From an uncultured Bacteroidia bacterium (GTDB lineage: Bacteria; Bacteroidota; Bacteroidia; NS11-12g; UBA9320), in contig CALSTB010000001.1 in NCBI GenBank assembly GCA_943789165.1, forward strand, positions 1 through 64,000: 64,000 nucleotides of DNA, given 5' to 3'. Positions within the stretch are counted from its first letter, which is position 1. Each line of letters begins with the position of its first letter. Positions 50,580-61,096 of the stretch are shown piece by piece. Made by a program: the position numbers and the translations under genes. Below the pieces are notes generated by a model that saw only the letters and a program-made list of their open reading frames with translations, was not told the DNA's origin and ran no database searches.

Positions 50580-51377
50580 TTACCCCGGCAAAATCATCAA
50601 CGGTATTTGAATTTGTCCCGTTAATTTTTTGGTTGTACTTCTACTAAATAAGTAGTCTAAACGTGTATTATGTCTGTGACAAACCACCAATAAATCTAGG
50701 TGATTCTCCTTTAAATATTTAGTGATACCTTCTTCTGGTGTTTTGGCATTCACGGTGTCTACATGAATCTGCATTCCGTTTAACCCAAGGCTTTTACTTG
50801 CCTTTTCGTCTTCAGTAAGCAAGACATGCAAGATGGACAGCCGCACATTGTGTTTGTTTTTGAAATTCTCTAAAATCTTTTCCAATTCTTGCACATGAGG
50901 TATTTCCTGCTTGGCCGTGGCAATACACACTTTTGGCTCGTCTCCTATTACGTATCCCATCGGAATGGCCAGTAACGGTGCGAAGCCAAGTCGTACAATA
51001 TGCTCAGTGTTCGACCCTAAGACTTTACTAGACAAATCATTCGCACCTCGCGTACCCATCACAATTAAATGTGCATTTTTCGCTGTACAAAATCCAGGTA
51101 GGATGTCTTGCAAGTATCCCAGTTTCGCAAAGGTTTCAACCCGCCCACGACCTTCGAATTTTTCATCTAAACGTTTCTTTTCCGCTTTCAAATCACGTTC
51201 CGCATCTTTTAGCATCAAATCCGTAATGTTAATCATCATACCGGGCGTTGATCTTGGAGGAACAACGCTATGTATCAAAATGAGTCGAAATCCATCTGAG
51301 TCAAACATATCATATACAAAGTCAGCAGCCTGCTGCGCATTGTCTGAAAAATCCGTTGGCAACAAGATGTTCATCAT
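50580..51377 (-). CDS. Universal stress protein family, tandem UspA-like
   Basis: ILLPTDFSDNAQQAADFVYDM, HLIVMGTRGANDLSSKVLGSNTEHIVR. Confidence 0.9.
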   Translation of the reverse strand: MMNILLPTDFSDNAQQAADFVYDMFDSDGFRLILIHSVVPPRSTPGMMINITDLMLKDAERDLKAEKKRLDEKFEGRGRVETFAKLGYLQDILPGFCTAKNAHLIVMGTRGANDLSSKVLGSNTEHIVRLGFAPLLAIPMGYVIGDEPKVCIATAKQEIPHVQELEKILENFKNKHNVRLSILHVLLTEDEKASKSLGLNGMQIHVDTVNAKTPEEGITKYLKENHLDLLVVCHRHNTRLDYLFSRSTTKKLTGQIQIPLMILPG

Positions 51378-51739
51378 GATGCGGTAGAATTATGGGAGAG
51401 TTGCATTTGGTGTTCTAGGCTGTATCCATCTGTTTGGACCGTTTCGATCCAGATGTTCCTCATTTTACGAAATACTTGTACGTGTAATCCAGCTTGTTTT
51501 TCAAAAGCCTCTTCAACTTCTGCCACCGTCATTTCTTTGTGTATCTCAATAACTACGGGAAGACTAACAGAAACAAGATTCTCAATGGCTTCTGTCCCAA
51601 ACACCCTCATTTTAGCATCTGACGATTCACCATCATCATGCGATTTTTTAAACAACTCTATTTTTAATCCCTCATACTTATCAGCAAACTGATGCTTCAG
51701 GTCTAATACTGTTTGTCCTTCTTCGATTCTTAAATTCAT
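51374..51739 (-). CDS. Hypothetical protein between two Usp genes
   Basis: 121-aa ORF overlapping the downstream usp start by 4 bp. Confidence 0.6.
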   Translation of the reverse strand: MNLRIEEGQTVLDLKHQFADKYEGLKIELFKKSHDDGESSDAKMRVFGTEAIENLVSVSLPVVIEIHKEMTVAEVEEAFEKQAGLHVQVFRKMRNIWIETVQTDGYSLEHQMQLSHNSTAS

Positions 51740-51811
51740 TGTGCTTTATTTATGTCCGTTGCAAAAATTGATTTCTATCTCTCCCGATTTCCTGTGTTTT
51801 ATGTTCACTTA

Positions 51812-52681
51812 TTAAAATATCAATACCGGCATTTTACTTGTAATGGCCAGTTGTTTTGAAACGCTTTTGTGGAATAGATTATTGATAAAACTTCGTTTGT
51901 GCCTTTTTAATGCAATGAGTTGTAAATCATTCTCCCACACATACTCGTTCAATTCTGCTGCAATATCTTCACCAGCAATGGTATCCACGTTTGCTGTCGG
52001 TTCAAAATGTCGTACAACGGCAAGCATTTCATCAGCGTTTATTTTTTTATTCGACACATGGATAATGCTTAAATCAGATGAAAAAGGTTTGACGACTTCT
52101 TGAAAATCCAAAATCGCATTGTCCGACTCCATACTAAAATCTGTTGCGTATCCGACCTTGGTCCAGCCAATATACACCGAGCCTTCTGGCACAATAATCA
52201 TTGGGATTTCACAGCGTTGCATGACGTCACTTGATGTGGTCCCAATCCATTTGTCAAAGGCATTGGTAGCTCCTTTTGTCCCCATCACAACCAAGTATAT
52301 GGTCGATTCAGCCTGAATTTCACGAATCATATCCACCACCAAACCAAAGGTTTGCCAAATACGGATGTTACCGCCAATCGACGATTTAATGCGACTCGCT
52401 AGATCATCTAGCTTTTTAGAGTTTTCTAATTGTTGCTGATCCATTAAATCCTTCACAGTTGAAGGTGGCGCATGGACGTCTAAAACAGGCACATGTTGTG
52501 CGTGCGCCAGAATCACTTCGGCATCGAGATCACGGGCAATTCGGGCTGCATAATTTGCTGCATTCTCAGATATATCAGAAAAGTCAACAGGACATACGAT
52601 GGTCTTCATATAGCTGGGGATTTTAAGTTTAATTATACAAAGTAGTCTGAAACTGTGAAACAGCCTACTGACCATCATCAA
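51812..52681 (-). CDS. Universal stress protein family
   Basis: TIVCPVDFSDISENAANYAARIARDL, IYLVVMGTKGATNAFDKWIGTTSSDVMQRCEIPMIIVPEG; start is probably MKTIVCPVDFS. Confidence 0.9.
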   Translation of the reverse strand: MMMVSRLFHSFRLLCIIKLKIPSYMKTIVCPVDFSDISENAANYAARIARDLDAEVILAHAQHVPVLDVHAPPSTVKDLMDQQQLENSKKLDDLASRIKSSIGGNIRIWQTFGLVVDMIREIQAESTIYLVVMGTKGATNAFDKWIGTTSSDVMQRCEIPMIIVPEGSVYIGWTKVGYATDFSMESDNAILDFQEVVKPFSSDLSIIHVSNKKINADEMLAVVRHFEPTANVDTIAGEDIAAELNEYVWENDLQLIALKRHKRSFINNLFHKSVSKQLAITSKMPVLIF

Positions 52682-52777
52682 TTACCACTGTGATATATTA
52701 CAGTGAAATAAATTTCATTCTTACCCAACCCTTTTGATTTATGCCACGTCATAGGGTCATAAATCACTTTTATATCT

Positions 52778-54262
52778 ATGAACAAACTCACCTTCCTGCT
52801 TGTATTAGTTTTTTTCACAACACTATCTTTTGGTCAAAACAAAGAATCTATCCTTTTCGACTCTGATAGTTACCGGTTAACGCCTTTTCAGACCGAGAAA
52901 ATAAACGTGCTATTAAATCAACGGGAGGGTGATGGTTGTTCGGTTGCTATTTCAGGTCATACCGATTCTGACGCTGACGATGACTACAACTTACAACTTT
53001 CACAAAACCGAGTGAAGGCTGTTAAAGCCTTTATAACAACACACTTTAGCGAAGTAGACATAGAAGATGAGGCCTATTATGGTGAACATAAACCCATCGC
53101 TGACAACAACAATGATCAAAGCAAAGCATTCAACCGTAGAGTTGAAATAACACTTCATTGCAACAACGGTGAAACCGAAGGCAATGTATGGCCAATACTA
53201 AACCAAATTCAACCAAAACCCACAGACTTACATTTTGACGGAGCCAAAGGAGGTGTGTTCGACTTAAAAAACGGCGCGCACATCTCAATAGCTCCAAAGA
53301 CTTTCCCTGATGGGCAAATAAACCTTAAAGTATCAGAGTGCGTAACCATAGGCGATGCGTTCGCCTATGGCCTCACTACGCAATCTAATCGAACGGGTGA
53401 CGGCTTGCAATCATCTGGCATGTACCGCGTCGAAGCCTTTCAGAATGGCGCATTAATCCCCAATTTAAAGTACAACGAAATCGTTATTTACGTTCCTGTA
53501 GATCAGGAAGACTACCAAACTTTTGACGCCACCGATGAAGGAAAATATACCGAATGGAATGCCAGACCGAAATCAGAAGACAAGTTTATTAAGCCATATC
53601 AAAGCTTGTGTGAACTAACCTCGTGCACTATCGAAACTGCAGCCAAAGGCATGTCGAGGTTTGTGAATTGCAAGTTCTTCTGGTGTAAAATAAAGAGTTT
53701 CTTTTCAAGAAGTTATAAAAAAGACCGCGACGCTTATGTGTTGTCAACCCTCAAACGCAATCCAAATTTTGACGCGATGTACAACGTATATAAAACGGGT
53801 TTGGACAAAGAGTTTAAGAATGAAACCGGCTTTGCCAAATTTGTGGCCAATAACAGTTATGATGACATCCTTGCGAAAATGAATGAGCTTTTTCCAAGAT
53901 TCACAAACGATGTATTTTATGCCATGCAAATTCCCTCGTATTCATGGGTAAATTGTGATCGATTTACCAACTATTCGAACTTAACGACGGTAACCATTCC
54001 CGAAAAAGTGACTGAGGGCAAAGACATTCGGTTGTATTTTAAGAAGTTGAATTGTGTGATGCGACCAAATGGACAATCGCTGAACAAATCTGCTAAATTC
54101 AATCGCATCCCAGTGGGTAAGATTGCGACCTTAGTGATATTAAAATCCGTTAACGACGTGTTGATGATGAGCAGTGAAGACTTTAAAGTGGGCGACAAGC
54201 CAAAGATTCATTTTAAGCCAGTTCACAGTGCAGACTTAAAAGGCGTGTTTGACGAGAACTAA
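52778..54262 (+). CDS. Secreted protein with N-terminal OmpA-like domain
   Basis: ISGHTDSDADDDYNLQLSQNRVKAVKAFI ... NRRVEITLHC. Confidence 0.85.
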   Translation: MNKLTFLLVLVFFTTLSFGQNKESILFDSDSYRLTPFQTEKINVLLNQREGDGCSVAISGHTDSDADDDYNLQLSQNRVKAVKAFITTHFSEVDIEDEAYYGEHKPIADNNNDQSKAFNRRVEITLHCNNGETEGNVWPILNQIQPKPTDLHFDGAKGGVFDLKNGAHISIAPKTFPDGQINLKVSECVTIGDAFAYGLTTQSNRTGDGLQSSGMYRVEAFQNGALIPNLKYNEIVIYVPVDQEDYQTFDATDEGKYTEWNARPKSEDKFIKPYQSLCELTSCTIETAAKGMSRFVNCKFFWCKIKSFFSRSYKKDRDAYVLSTLKRNPNFDAMYNVYKTGLDKEFKNETGFAKFVANNSYDDILAKMNELFPRFTNDVFYAMQIPSYSWVNCDRFTNYSNLTTVTIPEKVTEGKDIRLYFKKLNCVMRPNGQSLNKSAKFNRIPVGKIATLVILKSVNDVLMMSSEDFKVGDKPKIHFKPVHSADLKGVFDEN

Positions 54263-55002
54263 GGAAGTTTCAATAACCGTCCTGTACTCTTTTGGGTATG
54301 CACTTCTTTATGGTCAGTTGGTTCTACCACGTAGTATAAGTTTCCCTTATTGTAAATGCCCGCGTATATCAGCTTGGTAGCGTTTATATAACAATCTAAT
54401 GGCGTATGGATGTCGATTAAAGCCTCTTCAGCAACAAGGTCTCTCCCGTCAAAGTTTGTAATCTCTTCAATCGATCCCTTTATTTTTTTAGCCGAACCGT
54501 GTAAAATGGTTGCACCTGAGTTGATAGACTCTACGTACACTTCTCCTGTTGCCTTTAGCGTCAACTCAATATCCTCCAATGCAGAATGATAGATGTTCAA
54601 ATTGTTCAACGACAATGTATCACCTGATGTGACATTCGTTGCACCAAATAGCGACAATTCAGTCAGGTCATGAATAAATATTTCTATGGTAATAATGCGG
54701 TCGTACGACCGAACAAAGTTGCACTTGTTGCAGTTCTCAATCGTGAGCAATGTTCCGTCTACTTCTGCCTGAACACCTTCCAAAATATTTTCACCCCCAG
54801 TTAAGAGCATGCGTTCACCTTGGCTGGTATCTTGAGAAATAATCAGTTTAAACTTATCGCCAATAGATATTTTATCAAAAGACTTTAAAGGTCTTTCAAT
54901 CGTGACGTCTTTACCGGTTGAACTGATACAATCATCCCATTGCTCTTTTTTACATCCTGTAAAAAGCAACATGACAACCGATATGGCAGTTAGGATTCTC
55001 AT
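54259..55002 (-). CDS. GIN/DUF2807-like auto-transporter adhesin head domain lipoprotein
   Basis: LFTGCKKEQ lipobox; SFDKISIGDKFKLIISQDTS, repeated beta-helix-like strands. Confidence 0.75.
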   Translation of the reverse strand: MRILTAISVVMLLFTGCKKEQWDDCISSTGKDVTIERPLKSFDKISIGDKFKLIISQDTSQGERMLLTGGENILEGVQAEVDGTLLTIENCNKCNFVRSYDRIITIEIFIHDLTELSLFGATNVTSGDTLSLNNLNIYHSALEDIELTLKATGEVYVESINSGATILHGSAKKIKGSIEEITNFDGRDLVAEEALIDIHTPLDCYINATKLIYAGIYNKGNLYYVVEPTDHKEVHTQKSTGRLLKLP

Positions 55003-56105
55003 AGTCGGTAACCCACCCCCCAGGTAAAATGATCGGCAATGCCGAAGTGTGTTTTTAACGCTGCTAACACATACCCATGCTGGTTAAAATGATAGTTGAA
55101 ACCAATTCTTTGATACATAATAAATTTGTTAGTACTCGGTTTATAGGGATAAAAGCCCACGTCTGTGATGAAATACACCCGACTAATTAACAATTGATGT
55201 CCTACGTAAATACCTAACTCGGTCATTTCTGGAGGCGTTAGTCCCGTAAGTGGGTCGTCGGGATAATCAATAAAATGGTGTGTTTTGTCCAGATAGATAT
55301 CAAATCCAAACCGCCAGCTTCGTTTGATGTTGATGTTTTGTAACCGCGTAACACCTGCATTCAAAATATGAAAGCCTGTCGTTTTGGTTAAACTCCTTTC
55401 TTTGAATCCATAAGCCGCATAGAATTGCCATTTCACTGGATTCAATGTGTCCTTTATGGGATTGCGATGTGGCTTTTGTTCAATCAGGTAGTTGGCTCCA
55501 AAATAAAGCGATGGCATATTGACGCCAAGATTTGGAACACGGTAACTCCCATTGCTGAAATGTGTCAAACCCAAGCCCACTTGCAAATGCCAGGGATTGT
55601 TGGGCCTTCTTGTTTCCCAGGTTGCAAATCCTTGCATCACGCCATTTAAGTGACTGCCGATTGCTTGATTTCTTCTGTTTGTGTAGATGTCAAACTTTTT
55701 TGTGATGTAGGCGAGTCCGGTGCTAAATCGAATCCGAATTTCACTTTGTTTAAGCGACTTTAGTGACGTTTCAAAACCAGGCATGGCGGCAAAGGCATTG
55801 CCGGTTAAATCTGGATTACCCAAATTCATATAAAGCAAACCCATATAAATTTCGGGTTTTGAATAATGCTTCGCCCAAGGCTGAACAGATTGTTGTTTAG
55901 AAATCTGCAATTCAAAACCATGGGTGTGCGCTTCTAGGTTTTTAGAATCTTCGCGATGTGCTACCAAAAAGCCAGGATAATAATTAAATCCAACGGCCAC
56001 CTTTGGACGATCTTGAGCTGAGGCCTTTAGACCAAAACTCCAGACAAAAAGTATAAGTAACCCGAATCTCAAAATTCCATCAAAACAAACCATAATTTCG
56101 GTCAC
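54999..56105 (-). CDS. Acyloxyacyl hydrolase / PagL-like outer membrane protein
   Basis: GLGLTHFSNGSYRVPNLGVNMPSLYFGANYLI (HxSNG motif). Confidence 0.78.
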   Translation of the reverse strand: MTEIMVCFDGILRFGLLILFVWSFGLKASAQDRPKVAVGFNYYPGFLVAHREDSKNLEAHTHGFELQISKQQSVQPWAKHYSKPEIYMGLLYMNLGNPDLTGNAFAAMPGFETSLKSLKQSEIRIRFSTGLAYITKKFDIYTNRRNQAIGSHLNGVMQGFATWETRRPNNPWHLQVGLGLTHFSNGSYRVPNLGVNMPSLYFGANYLIEQKPHRNPIKDTLNPVKWQFYAAYGFKERSLTKTTGFHILNAGVTRLQNINIKRSWRFGFDIYLDKTHHFIDYPDDPLTGLTPPEMTELGIYVGHQLLISRVYFITDVGFYPYKPSTNKFIMYQRIGFNYHFNQHGYVLAALKTHFGIADHFTWGVGYRL

Positions 56106-56328
56106 CTACAACCAGTAATTGGTAAATTTACTGCTCAATCTGACACGTTTTTTATCCATTTTGAAAAATAATTAAAAATAATTTTAAGTGTCGCTGGATG
56201 TAGCTAGTCAAAATTCACTCAATGTTTACAAGACTCTTCAGCTACACGCCAGTAATTACGTGGGTTTGGCTTGATTATTGTAGATGTTTAGGAGTAACAC
56301 ATTTAGCAAAAAAAGTAAAACATTAGTA

Positions 56329-56336
56329 TACCTTTG
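56329..56336 (+). promoter_or_regulatory. Bacteroidetes -7 promoter element upstream of rpoD
   Basis: TACCTTTG matches TAnnTTTG; 50 nt upstream of ATG 56387. Confidence 0.5.
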
Positions 56337-56386
56337 CAAGTTCTATTCAATAGACAGCATACACTAGTAGTTACCTTTAAAATTCT

Positions 56387-57250
56387 ATGAGACAACTTAA
56401 AATTAGTAAGCAGTTTACTAACCGCGAAAACAAATCATTAGACAAATACCTGAACGAAATTAGTAAGGTGAATATGATTGATGCACAGGAAGAAGTAATC
56501 CTGGCTCAGCGTATTCGTGAAGGCGATCAAGCCGCACTTGAAAAGTTGGTAAATGCCAACTTACGATTTGTGGTTTCAGTATCAAAGCAGTATCAAAACC
56601 AAGGATTAACCTTAGGAGATTTGATTAATGAGGGTAATCTAGGTTTGATTAAGGCAGCAAAAAGATTTGATGAAACACGTGGTTTCAAGTTCATTTCTTA
56701 TGCAGTTTGGTGGATTCGTCAAAGCATCCTTCAAGCATTAGCAGATCAATCAAGAATTGTTCGATTGCCATTAAACAAGGTTGGATCTATTGGACGTATC
56801 TCAGCTACTGCCGCTAAACTAGAGCAGTTGCATGAGCGCGAGCCTACTGCGGAAGAAATTGCAAAAGCATTAGACATTCCAGTTACCGAAGTAGAAAACG
56901 CTTTTAAAACATCTGGACGTCACTTGAGTATCGACGCACCATTAACCGAAGGTGAAGACAATACACTACTTGGTGTTTTGGATAACAACGATGAGCCTGA
57001 TCCAGACAATCCGTTGTTGAACGAATCTTTGCAAAAAGAAATCAACCGTGTTATCTCTACACTTTCAGAAAAAGAAAGAGATGTGTTGAAATATTACTAC
57101 GGACTAGATGGCGGACCAGCACACACCTTAGAAGACATTTCTGAGAAGGTTGGTTTGACAAGAGAACGTGTTCGTCAAATAAAAGAAAAAGCATTGCGCA
57201 GACTTCGAAAGTCGTCGAAAAGCAAAATCTTGAAATCCTATTTGGGATAG
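56387..57250 (+). CDS. rpoD: RNA polymerase primary sigma factor
   Basis: [77 protein letters not shown]. Confidence 0.97.
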   Translation: MRQLKISKQFTNRENKSLDKYLNEISKVNMIDAQEEVILAQRIREGDQAALEKLVNANLRFVVSVSKQYQNQGLTLGDLINEGNLGLIKAAKRFDETRGFKFISYAVWWIRQSILQALADQSRIVRLPLNKVGSIGRISATAAKLEQLHEREPTAEEIAKALDIPVTEVENAFKTSGRHLSIDAPLTEGEDNTLLGVLDNNDEPDPDNPLLNESLQKEINRVISTLSEKERDVLKYYYGLDGGPAHTLEDISEKVGLTRERVRQIKEKALRRLRKSSKSKILKSYLG

Positions 57251-57271
57251 AAGAGAAACGATAACTTATGT

Positions 57272-57303
57272 AAGGCTTCCATCATTCGATGGGAGCCTTT
57301 TTT
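57272..57303 (+). terminator. Rho-independent terminator after rpoD
   Basis: AAGGCTTCCATC-ATTC-GATGGGAGCCTT then a T tract. Confidence 0.88.
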
Positions 57304-57331
57304 ATTCCCGGCCATAACATATATTTGGTGC

Positions 57332-58417
57332 TTGAGTAATTACTTCAACCGCATTAAATCATTCTCAAAATCCTTGGCAAAGTTTCCATGGATTACTATT
57401 GGAGTATGTGTCATAAGTGTTTTACTTTTTATAGGTTTTCATGTAGACCCAGAGCTTGACATAACACAAAGGCATTATAACTGGGGCTCCACAGATGTTT
57501 ATCGGATTTGGGGCGGACATTATTGGGGGGTCATCTCTTGTAATTTTTTACATGTTTCTCTTGTACATCTGTTGCTGAATCTTAACGCAATGTTTTATCT
57601 AGGTAGTTTGCTAGAACAACATGTTAAACGTCCTGTTTACATCATACTCATACTTACCAGTTGCATTATTGTCAGTTCCGCGGAGCTCGTCATTTCAAAC
57701 CAATCGGGCATTGGACTGTCGGGCATTTTATACGCCGTCTTTGGCGTCATCCTATTCAATCAAAAAAAAGGCGTTTATCCAGAATACCTAAGTAAGAATA
57801 CTGTCCAATTACTAATTGGCTGGCTATTCCTCTGTGTGATTCTAACCAAATTCAAAGTCTTAAACATCGGCAATGCCGCTCACTTTTCTGGGTTCATATG
57901 GGGTTTGTTGATTGGATGGATTTTACATACCGCACATATCGGACGGTTCATAATCGGAGTTGGCATTTTGGGACTGTCGCTTATCCCCTTCTATGCAGCT
58001 CCATGGTCAGTAGAATGGTTAAGTGCCAAAGGCCTTCAACATCATGAAGTAAAAGACCTCTCGAATGCTAAGAATTGGTATAATAAAGCATTGAGTAAAG
58101 ATAGCACACATCAAATGTCGCGTACCAATTTGAACATCATATTACAATATGAAATGCTTCAAACGGTCGATTCATTAATCAAACTTAAAGACTTTGTTGG
58201 GGCAAAATATGAATTGCAAAAAGTGAAGGCAATAGACTCCACATCGGCCCAAGTAGTAGAATGGGAACAATACATAGAAGTACAACTCCTTTCCATTATG
58301 GCTTTTGATCTTCATTCTGCACGCCACTACTCAGAAGCATTAAAGAAATACGAAGCGATTTTAGCAATCGACTCCAATAATGATTGGGCGAAAAAAAATA
58401 TGAAGCTGTTACCCTAG
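57332..58417 (+). CDS. Rhomboid-family intramembrane serine protease with C-terminal TPR-like region (TTG start)
   Basis: GIGLSGILYAVFGV catalytic Ser motif, NAAHFSGFIWGLLIGW catalytic His. Confidence 0.9.
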   Translation: MSNYFNRIKSFSKSLAKFPWITIGVCVISVLLFIGFHVDPELDITQRHYNWGSTDVYRIWGGHYWGVISCNFLHVSLVHLLLNLNAMFYLGSLLEQHVKRPVYIILILTSCIIVSSAELVISNQSGIGLSGILYAVFGVILFNQKKGVYPEYLSKNTVQLLIGWLFLCVILTKFKVLNIGNAAHFSGFIWGLLIGWILHTAHIGRFIIGVGILGLSLIPFYAAPWSVEWLSAKGLQHHEVKDLSNAKNWYNKALSKDSTHQMSRTNLNIILQYEMLQTVDSLIKLKDFVGAKYELQKVKAIDSTSAQVVEWEQYIEVQLLSIMAFDLHSARHYSEALKKYEAILAIDSNNDWAKKNMKLLP

Positions 58418-58431
58418 GAAATCAAGATACA

Positions 58432-59472
58432 TCAATTGGATGATTTCTTTTGTAACAAAAAACCTAACCTACCTTGATAATACACCTCTTTGCTTGTAGC
58501 CAATGTTTTCCAATTGCGCCAATAAGTATTTGATCTACCACCAATGCCTAACGACAACGTGAGTGGGAAGTTTTTGAACAATTGTCGAGAAAACTCAACC
58601 CCGTAATTGATTTGTGCATTATTGATGGCTGGCGTTCTATAGGTTACTACAAGTCTTTCATTTGATCTTCTTCCTTCCACTTCGATCCGGCAATAGTCAT
58701 ATTCATTGGTGTAAAAATCATTGATATGACCGTAAGCAGGCAGACCTGAATTAATACTTTGGTAATCGTAATACGCTAGATAAATATTTGTTTTATTGTT
58801 AACGGCTGTCATCAAAATACTTCCAACGTTTATACTAAAATGGTTCCGTTTTGAGATGCTTTCGTGCAAAACCAGTTGCCAGTTAAGACCTAAACCAATA
58901 AAGGATTTCGGGTGAGCGACATATCCTAGTTTCGCCCTCGGTACGTAAAGAGTGGTATCAAACTGATCCTGACCATATCCTTTCGATAAGTGAATGACAT
59001 CCGTTTTACCAACTTCTTGAAAATATATCGTGTGGTCACCAAAAGGGGTATCATCAAGTGGATAATGGTCGTGATCGCCAAAAGCACGATCTACCACATT
59101 TAAGCTTATTCCATACCTAACACGCCAGTTCTTTTTCGATTGTAGTTTGACACCAAACGCGCTTCTTACATTGGTAAAACTGTAATCACTCCCACAACAA
59201 TATCCACTGTAGTCGCTAAAACTATACTCCACATTAAACGGACGAGTTGTGGTTAAAACATCCTTTTTTAATCCGGTGTTGTCGTATTGGTCAGTTAAAT
59301 ATTTCATGGCGTTTGTGGCTCCATGCATACCATCTTTCCAGTTCATTTTGGTTATACCACTCTGACCAATGGTAAACTCAACTGCGTCGATTTCAAAATG
59401 TTTGTCAAACCAAGATTGTCCAACAACTTGTTGGCAAACCAAGATACATATACTTAAAGCGAGGATGCGCAT
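58432..59472 (-). CDS. Hypothetical exported protein
   Basis: Signal peptide MRILALSICILVCQQVVGQ; beta-rich; ends ...GRLGFLLQKKSSN. Confidence 0.6.
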   Translation of the reverse strand: MRILALSICILVCQQVVGQSWFDKHFEIDAVEFTIGQSGITKMNWKDGMHGATNAMKYLTDQYDNTGLKKDVLTTTRPFNVEYSFSDYSGYCCGSDYSFTNVRSAFGVKLQSKKNWRVRYGISLNVVDRAFGDHDHYPLDDTPFGDHTIYFQEVGKTDVIHLSKGYGQDQFDTTLYVPRAKLGYVAHPKSFIGLGLNWQLVLHESISKRNHFSINVGSILMTAVNNKTNIYLAYYDYQSINSGLPAYGHINDFYTNEYDYCRIEVEGRRSNERLVVTYRTPAINNAQINYGVEFSRQLFKNFPLTLSLGIGGRSNTYWRNWKTLATSKEVYYQGRLGFLLQKKSSN

Positions 59473-59563
59473 TAATTCGGCTTTGTACACTTTCAAGAAT
59501 CAAGAATACCATTTTTAAATCATAACTAAGAATTACATTGATTCGCTTTCCTTATGTTTGAAT

Positions 59564-60142
59564 ATGAAATGTACCACTGTATTCTTTTTGCTAATGGCAT
59601 TTATAGCTTGCGAGCAACCAGCAAAGCAAACTGACGCGACTCAAACGGAAGAAAAAACAAACCAAAAACGCGACCTAGGTACCGTTGTTTATGTTGAGGA
59701 TGCTGGATATCCCATGTTCGCCATCGACATAAAGTCTGATACCACCGGAAAGACAACCGCATTTCTCTTAAATGTGGAGGACGTTGATATGGAACACAAC
59801 GACGTCTATCAGTTAAAAGATCAAAAAGTTGAAATTCACTTTACCGAGAAGAAAGACCCATTTGTCATGGATATCGTGCATGCGGATACTTCTATCCTAG
59901 GAAATTATGCTCCCGCCAATCACAATGGTTTTTCCTCAATAAGTGGCACGCTTTCAGGTGCTGAAGAACCGAGCCAAGGCGACCTCCCAGGTGATTTTTC
60001 AATTACAGCATCTGAAAACGAGAAAATGCAATTTGAATACTACATCGATGAACAGCTGTCATTAATTAATGGCCAAAAAGCCACAGTATACTATGAATTT
60101 AGAGCTGTGTACAGCATCAAGAAAATCAAGAAAGTAGATTAA
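59564..60142 (+). CDS. Hypothetical lipoprotein
   Basis: LLMAFIACEQPAKQ lipobox; start trimmed to ATG 59564. Confidence 0.65.
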   Translation: MKCTTVFFLLMAFIACEQPAKQTDATQTEEKTNQKRDLGTVVYVEDAGYPMFAIDIKSDTTGKTTAFLLNVEDVDMEHNDVYQLKDQKVEIHFTEKKDPFVMDIVHADTSILGNYAPANHNGFSSISGTLSGAEEPSQGDLPGDFSITASENEKMQFEYYIDEQLSLINGQKATVYYEFRAVYSIKKIKKVD

Positions 60143-60144
60143 AA

Positions 60145-61096
60145 ATGAAACGCCTCATCCTTGCATTTGCTTGTCTTTCTATTTTGGGTTGTCCTTTGGT
60201 CATTAAGGAGCCCGTCAAACATGCGCCCATCTCTCCCATCGAACTGGTCGTTTTAGGCAATTTACAAGATGCTGGATCGCCGCACATTGGTTGTACGAAA
60301 TCTTGCTGTGCCAAGTTGTTTAAGAAACCAGACACAAACCGCAAAGTGGTTTCCTTAGGAATCGTCGACTACTTCAACCAAACAACCTATTTATTTGAAG
60401 CAACTCCCGACATGACTTCTCAACTCAAAATTTTGAGCAAACAAGATACGGCATTGCCCGAATTACCGAATGGCATCTTCCTCACCCATGCCCATATCGG
60501 ACATTATGCAGGTTTGATGTACTTAGGAAAAGAAGCCATTAACGCGCATTGCACACCTGTGTATGCCATGCCGAGAATGCAAGACTTCCTAACAAGTCAT
60601 GGTCCGTGGAGTCAGTTAGTTATGCTGGACAATATCGATGTACTTCCAATTAAAGCGAATGAACCTATACTATTAAACGACAACCTAACTGTTACCCCCA
60701 TTCCAAGTTCCACATCGTGACGAGTTTTCTGAAACTGTTGGTTATACGATTAAAGGACGCGATAAGACTGCCCTGTTTATACCAGACATCGACAAATGGG
60801 AAAAGTGGGATTCTAGCATTTTTACTGCCATTGCAATGGTTGATTACGCGTTTGTTGACGCAACCTTTTATGACGGAGATGAAATACAATCTCGAGACAT
60901 CAGTGAGATTCCACATCCTTTTGTAATTGAAACGATGGAGTTGTTTAAAGACCTACCTGAAACAGAAAAAGCCAAAGTCCATTTTATTCATATGAACCAT
61001 ACCAATCCATTGCTAGATCCAAATTCTGCTCAAACCAAAGCAGTTCTAAAAGCGGGATTTAATATCGCCAGATTTGGCGATTCTATAAGATTGTGA
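60145..61096 (+). CDS. MBL-fold metallohydrolase lipoprotein (PqqB-like), interrupted by a +1 frameshift near 60705
   Basis: NGIFLTHAHIGHYAGLMYLGKEA, NLTVTPIP | VPHRDEFSETVGYTIKGRDKTALFIPDIDKWEKW, FIHMNHTNPLL. Confidence 0.88.

Noticed and set aside
60717-60926. 69-aa plus-strand ORF and 74-aa minus ORF near the MBL gene
   Set aside because: They are out-of-frame products around the +1 frameshift; the true continuation is the 60836-61096 frame.
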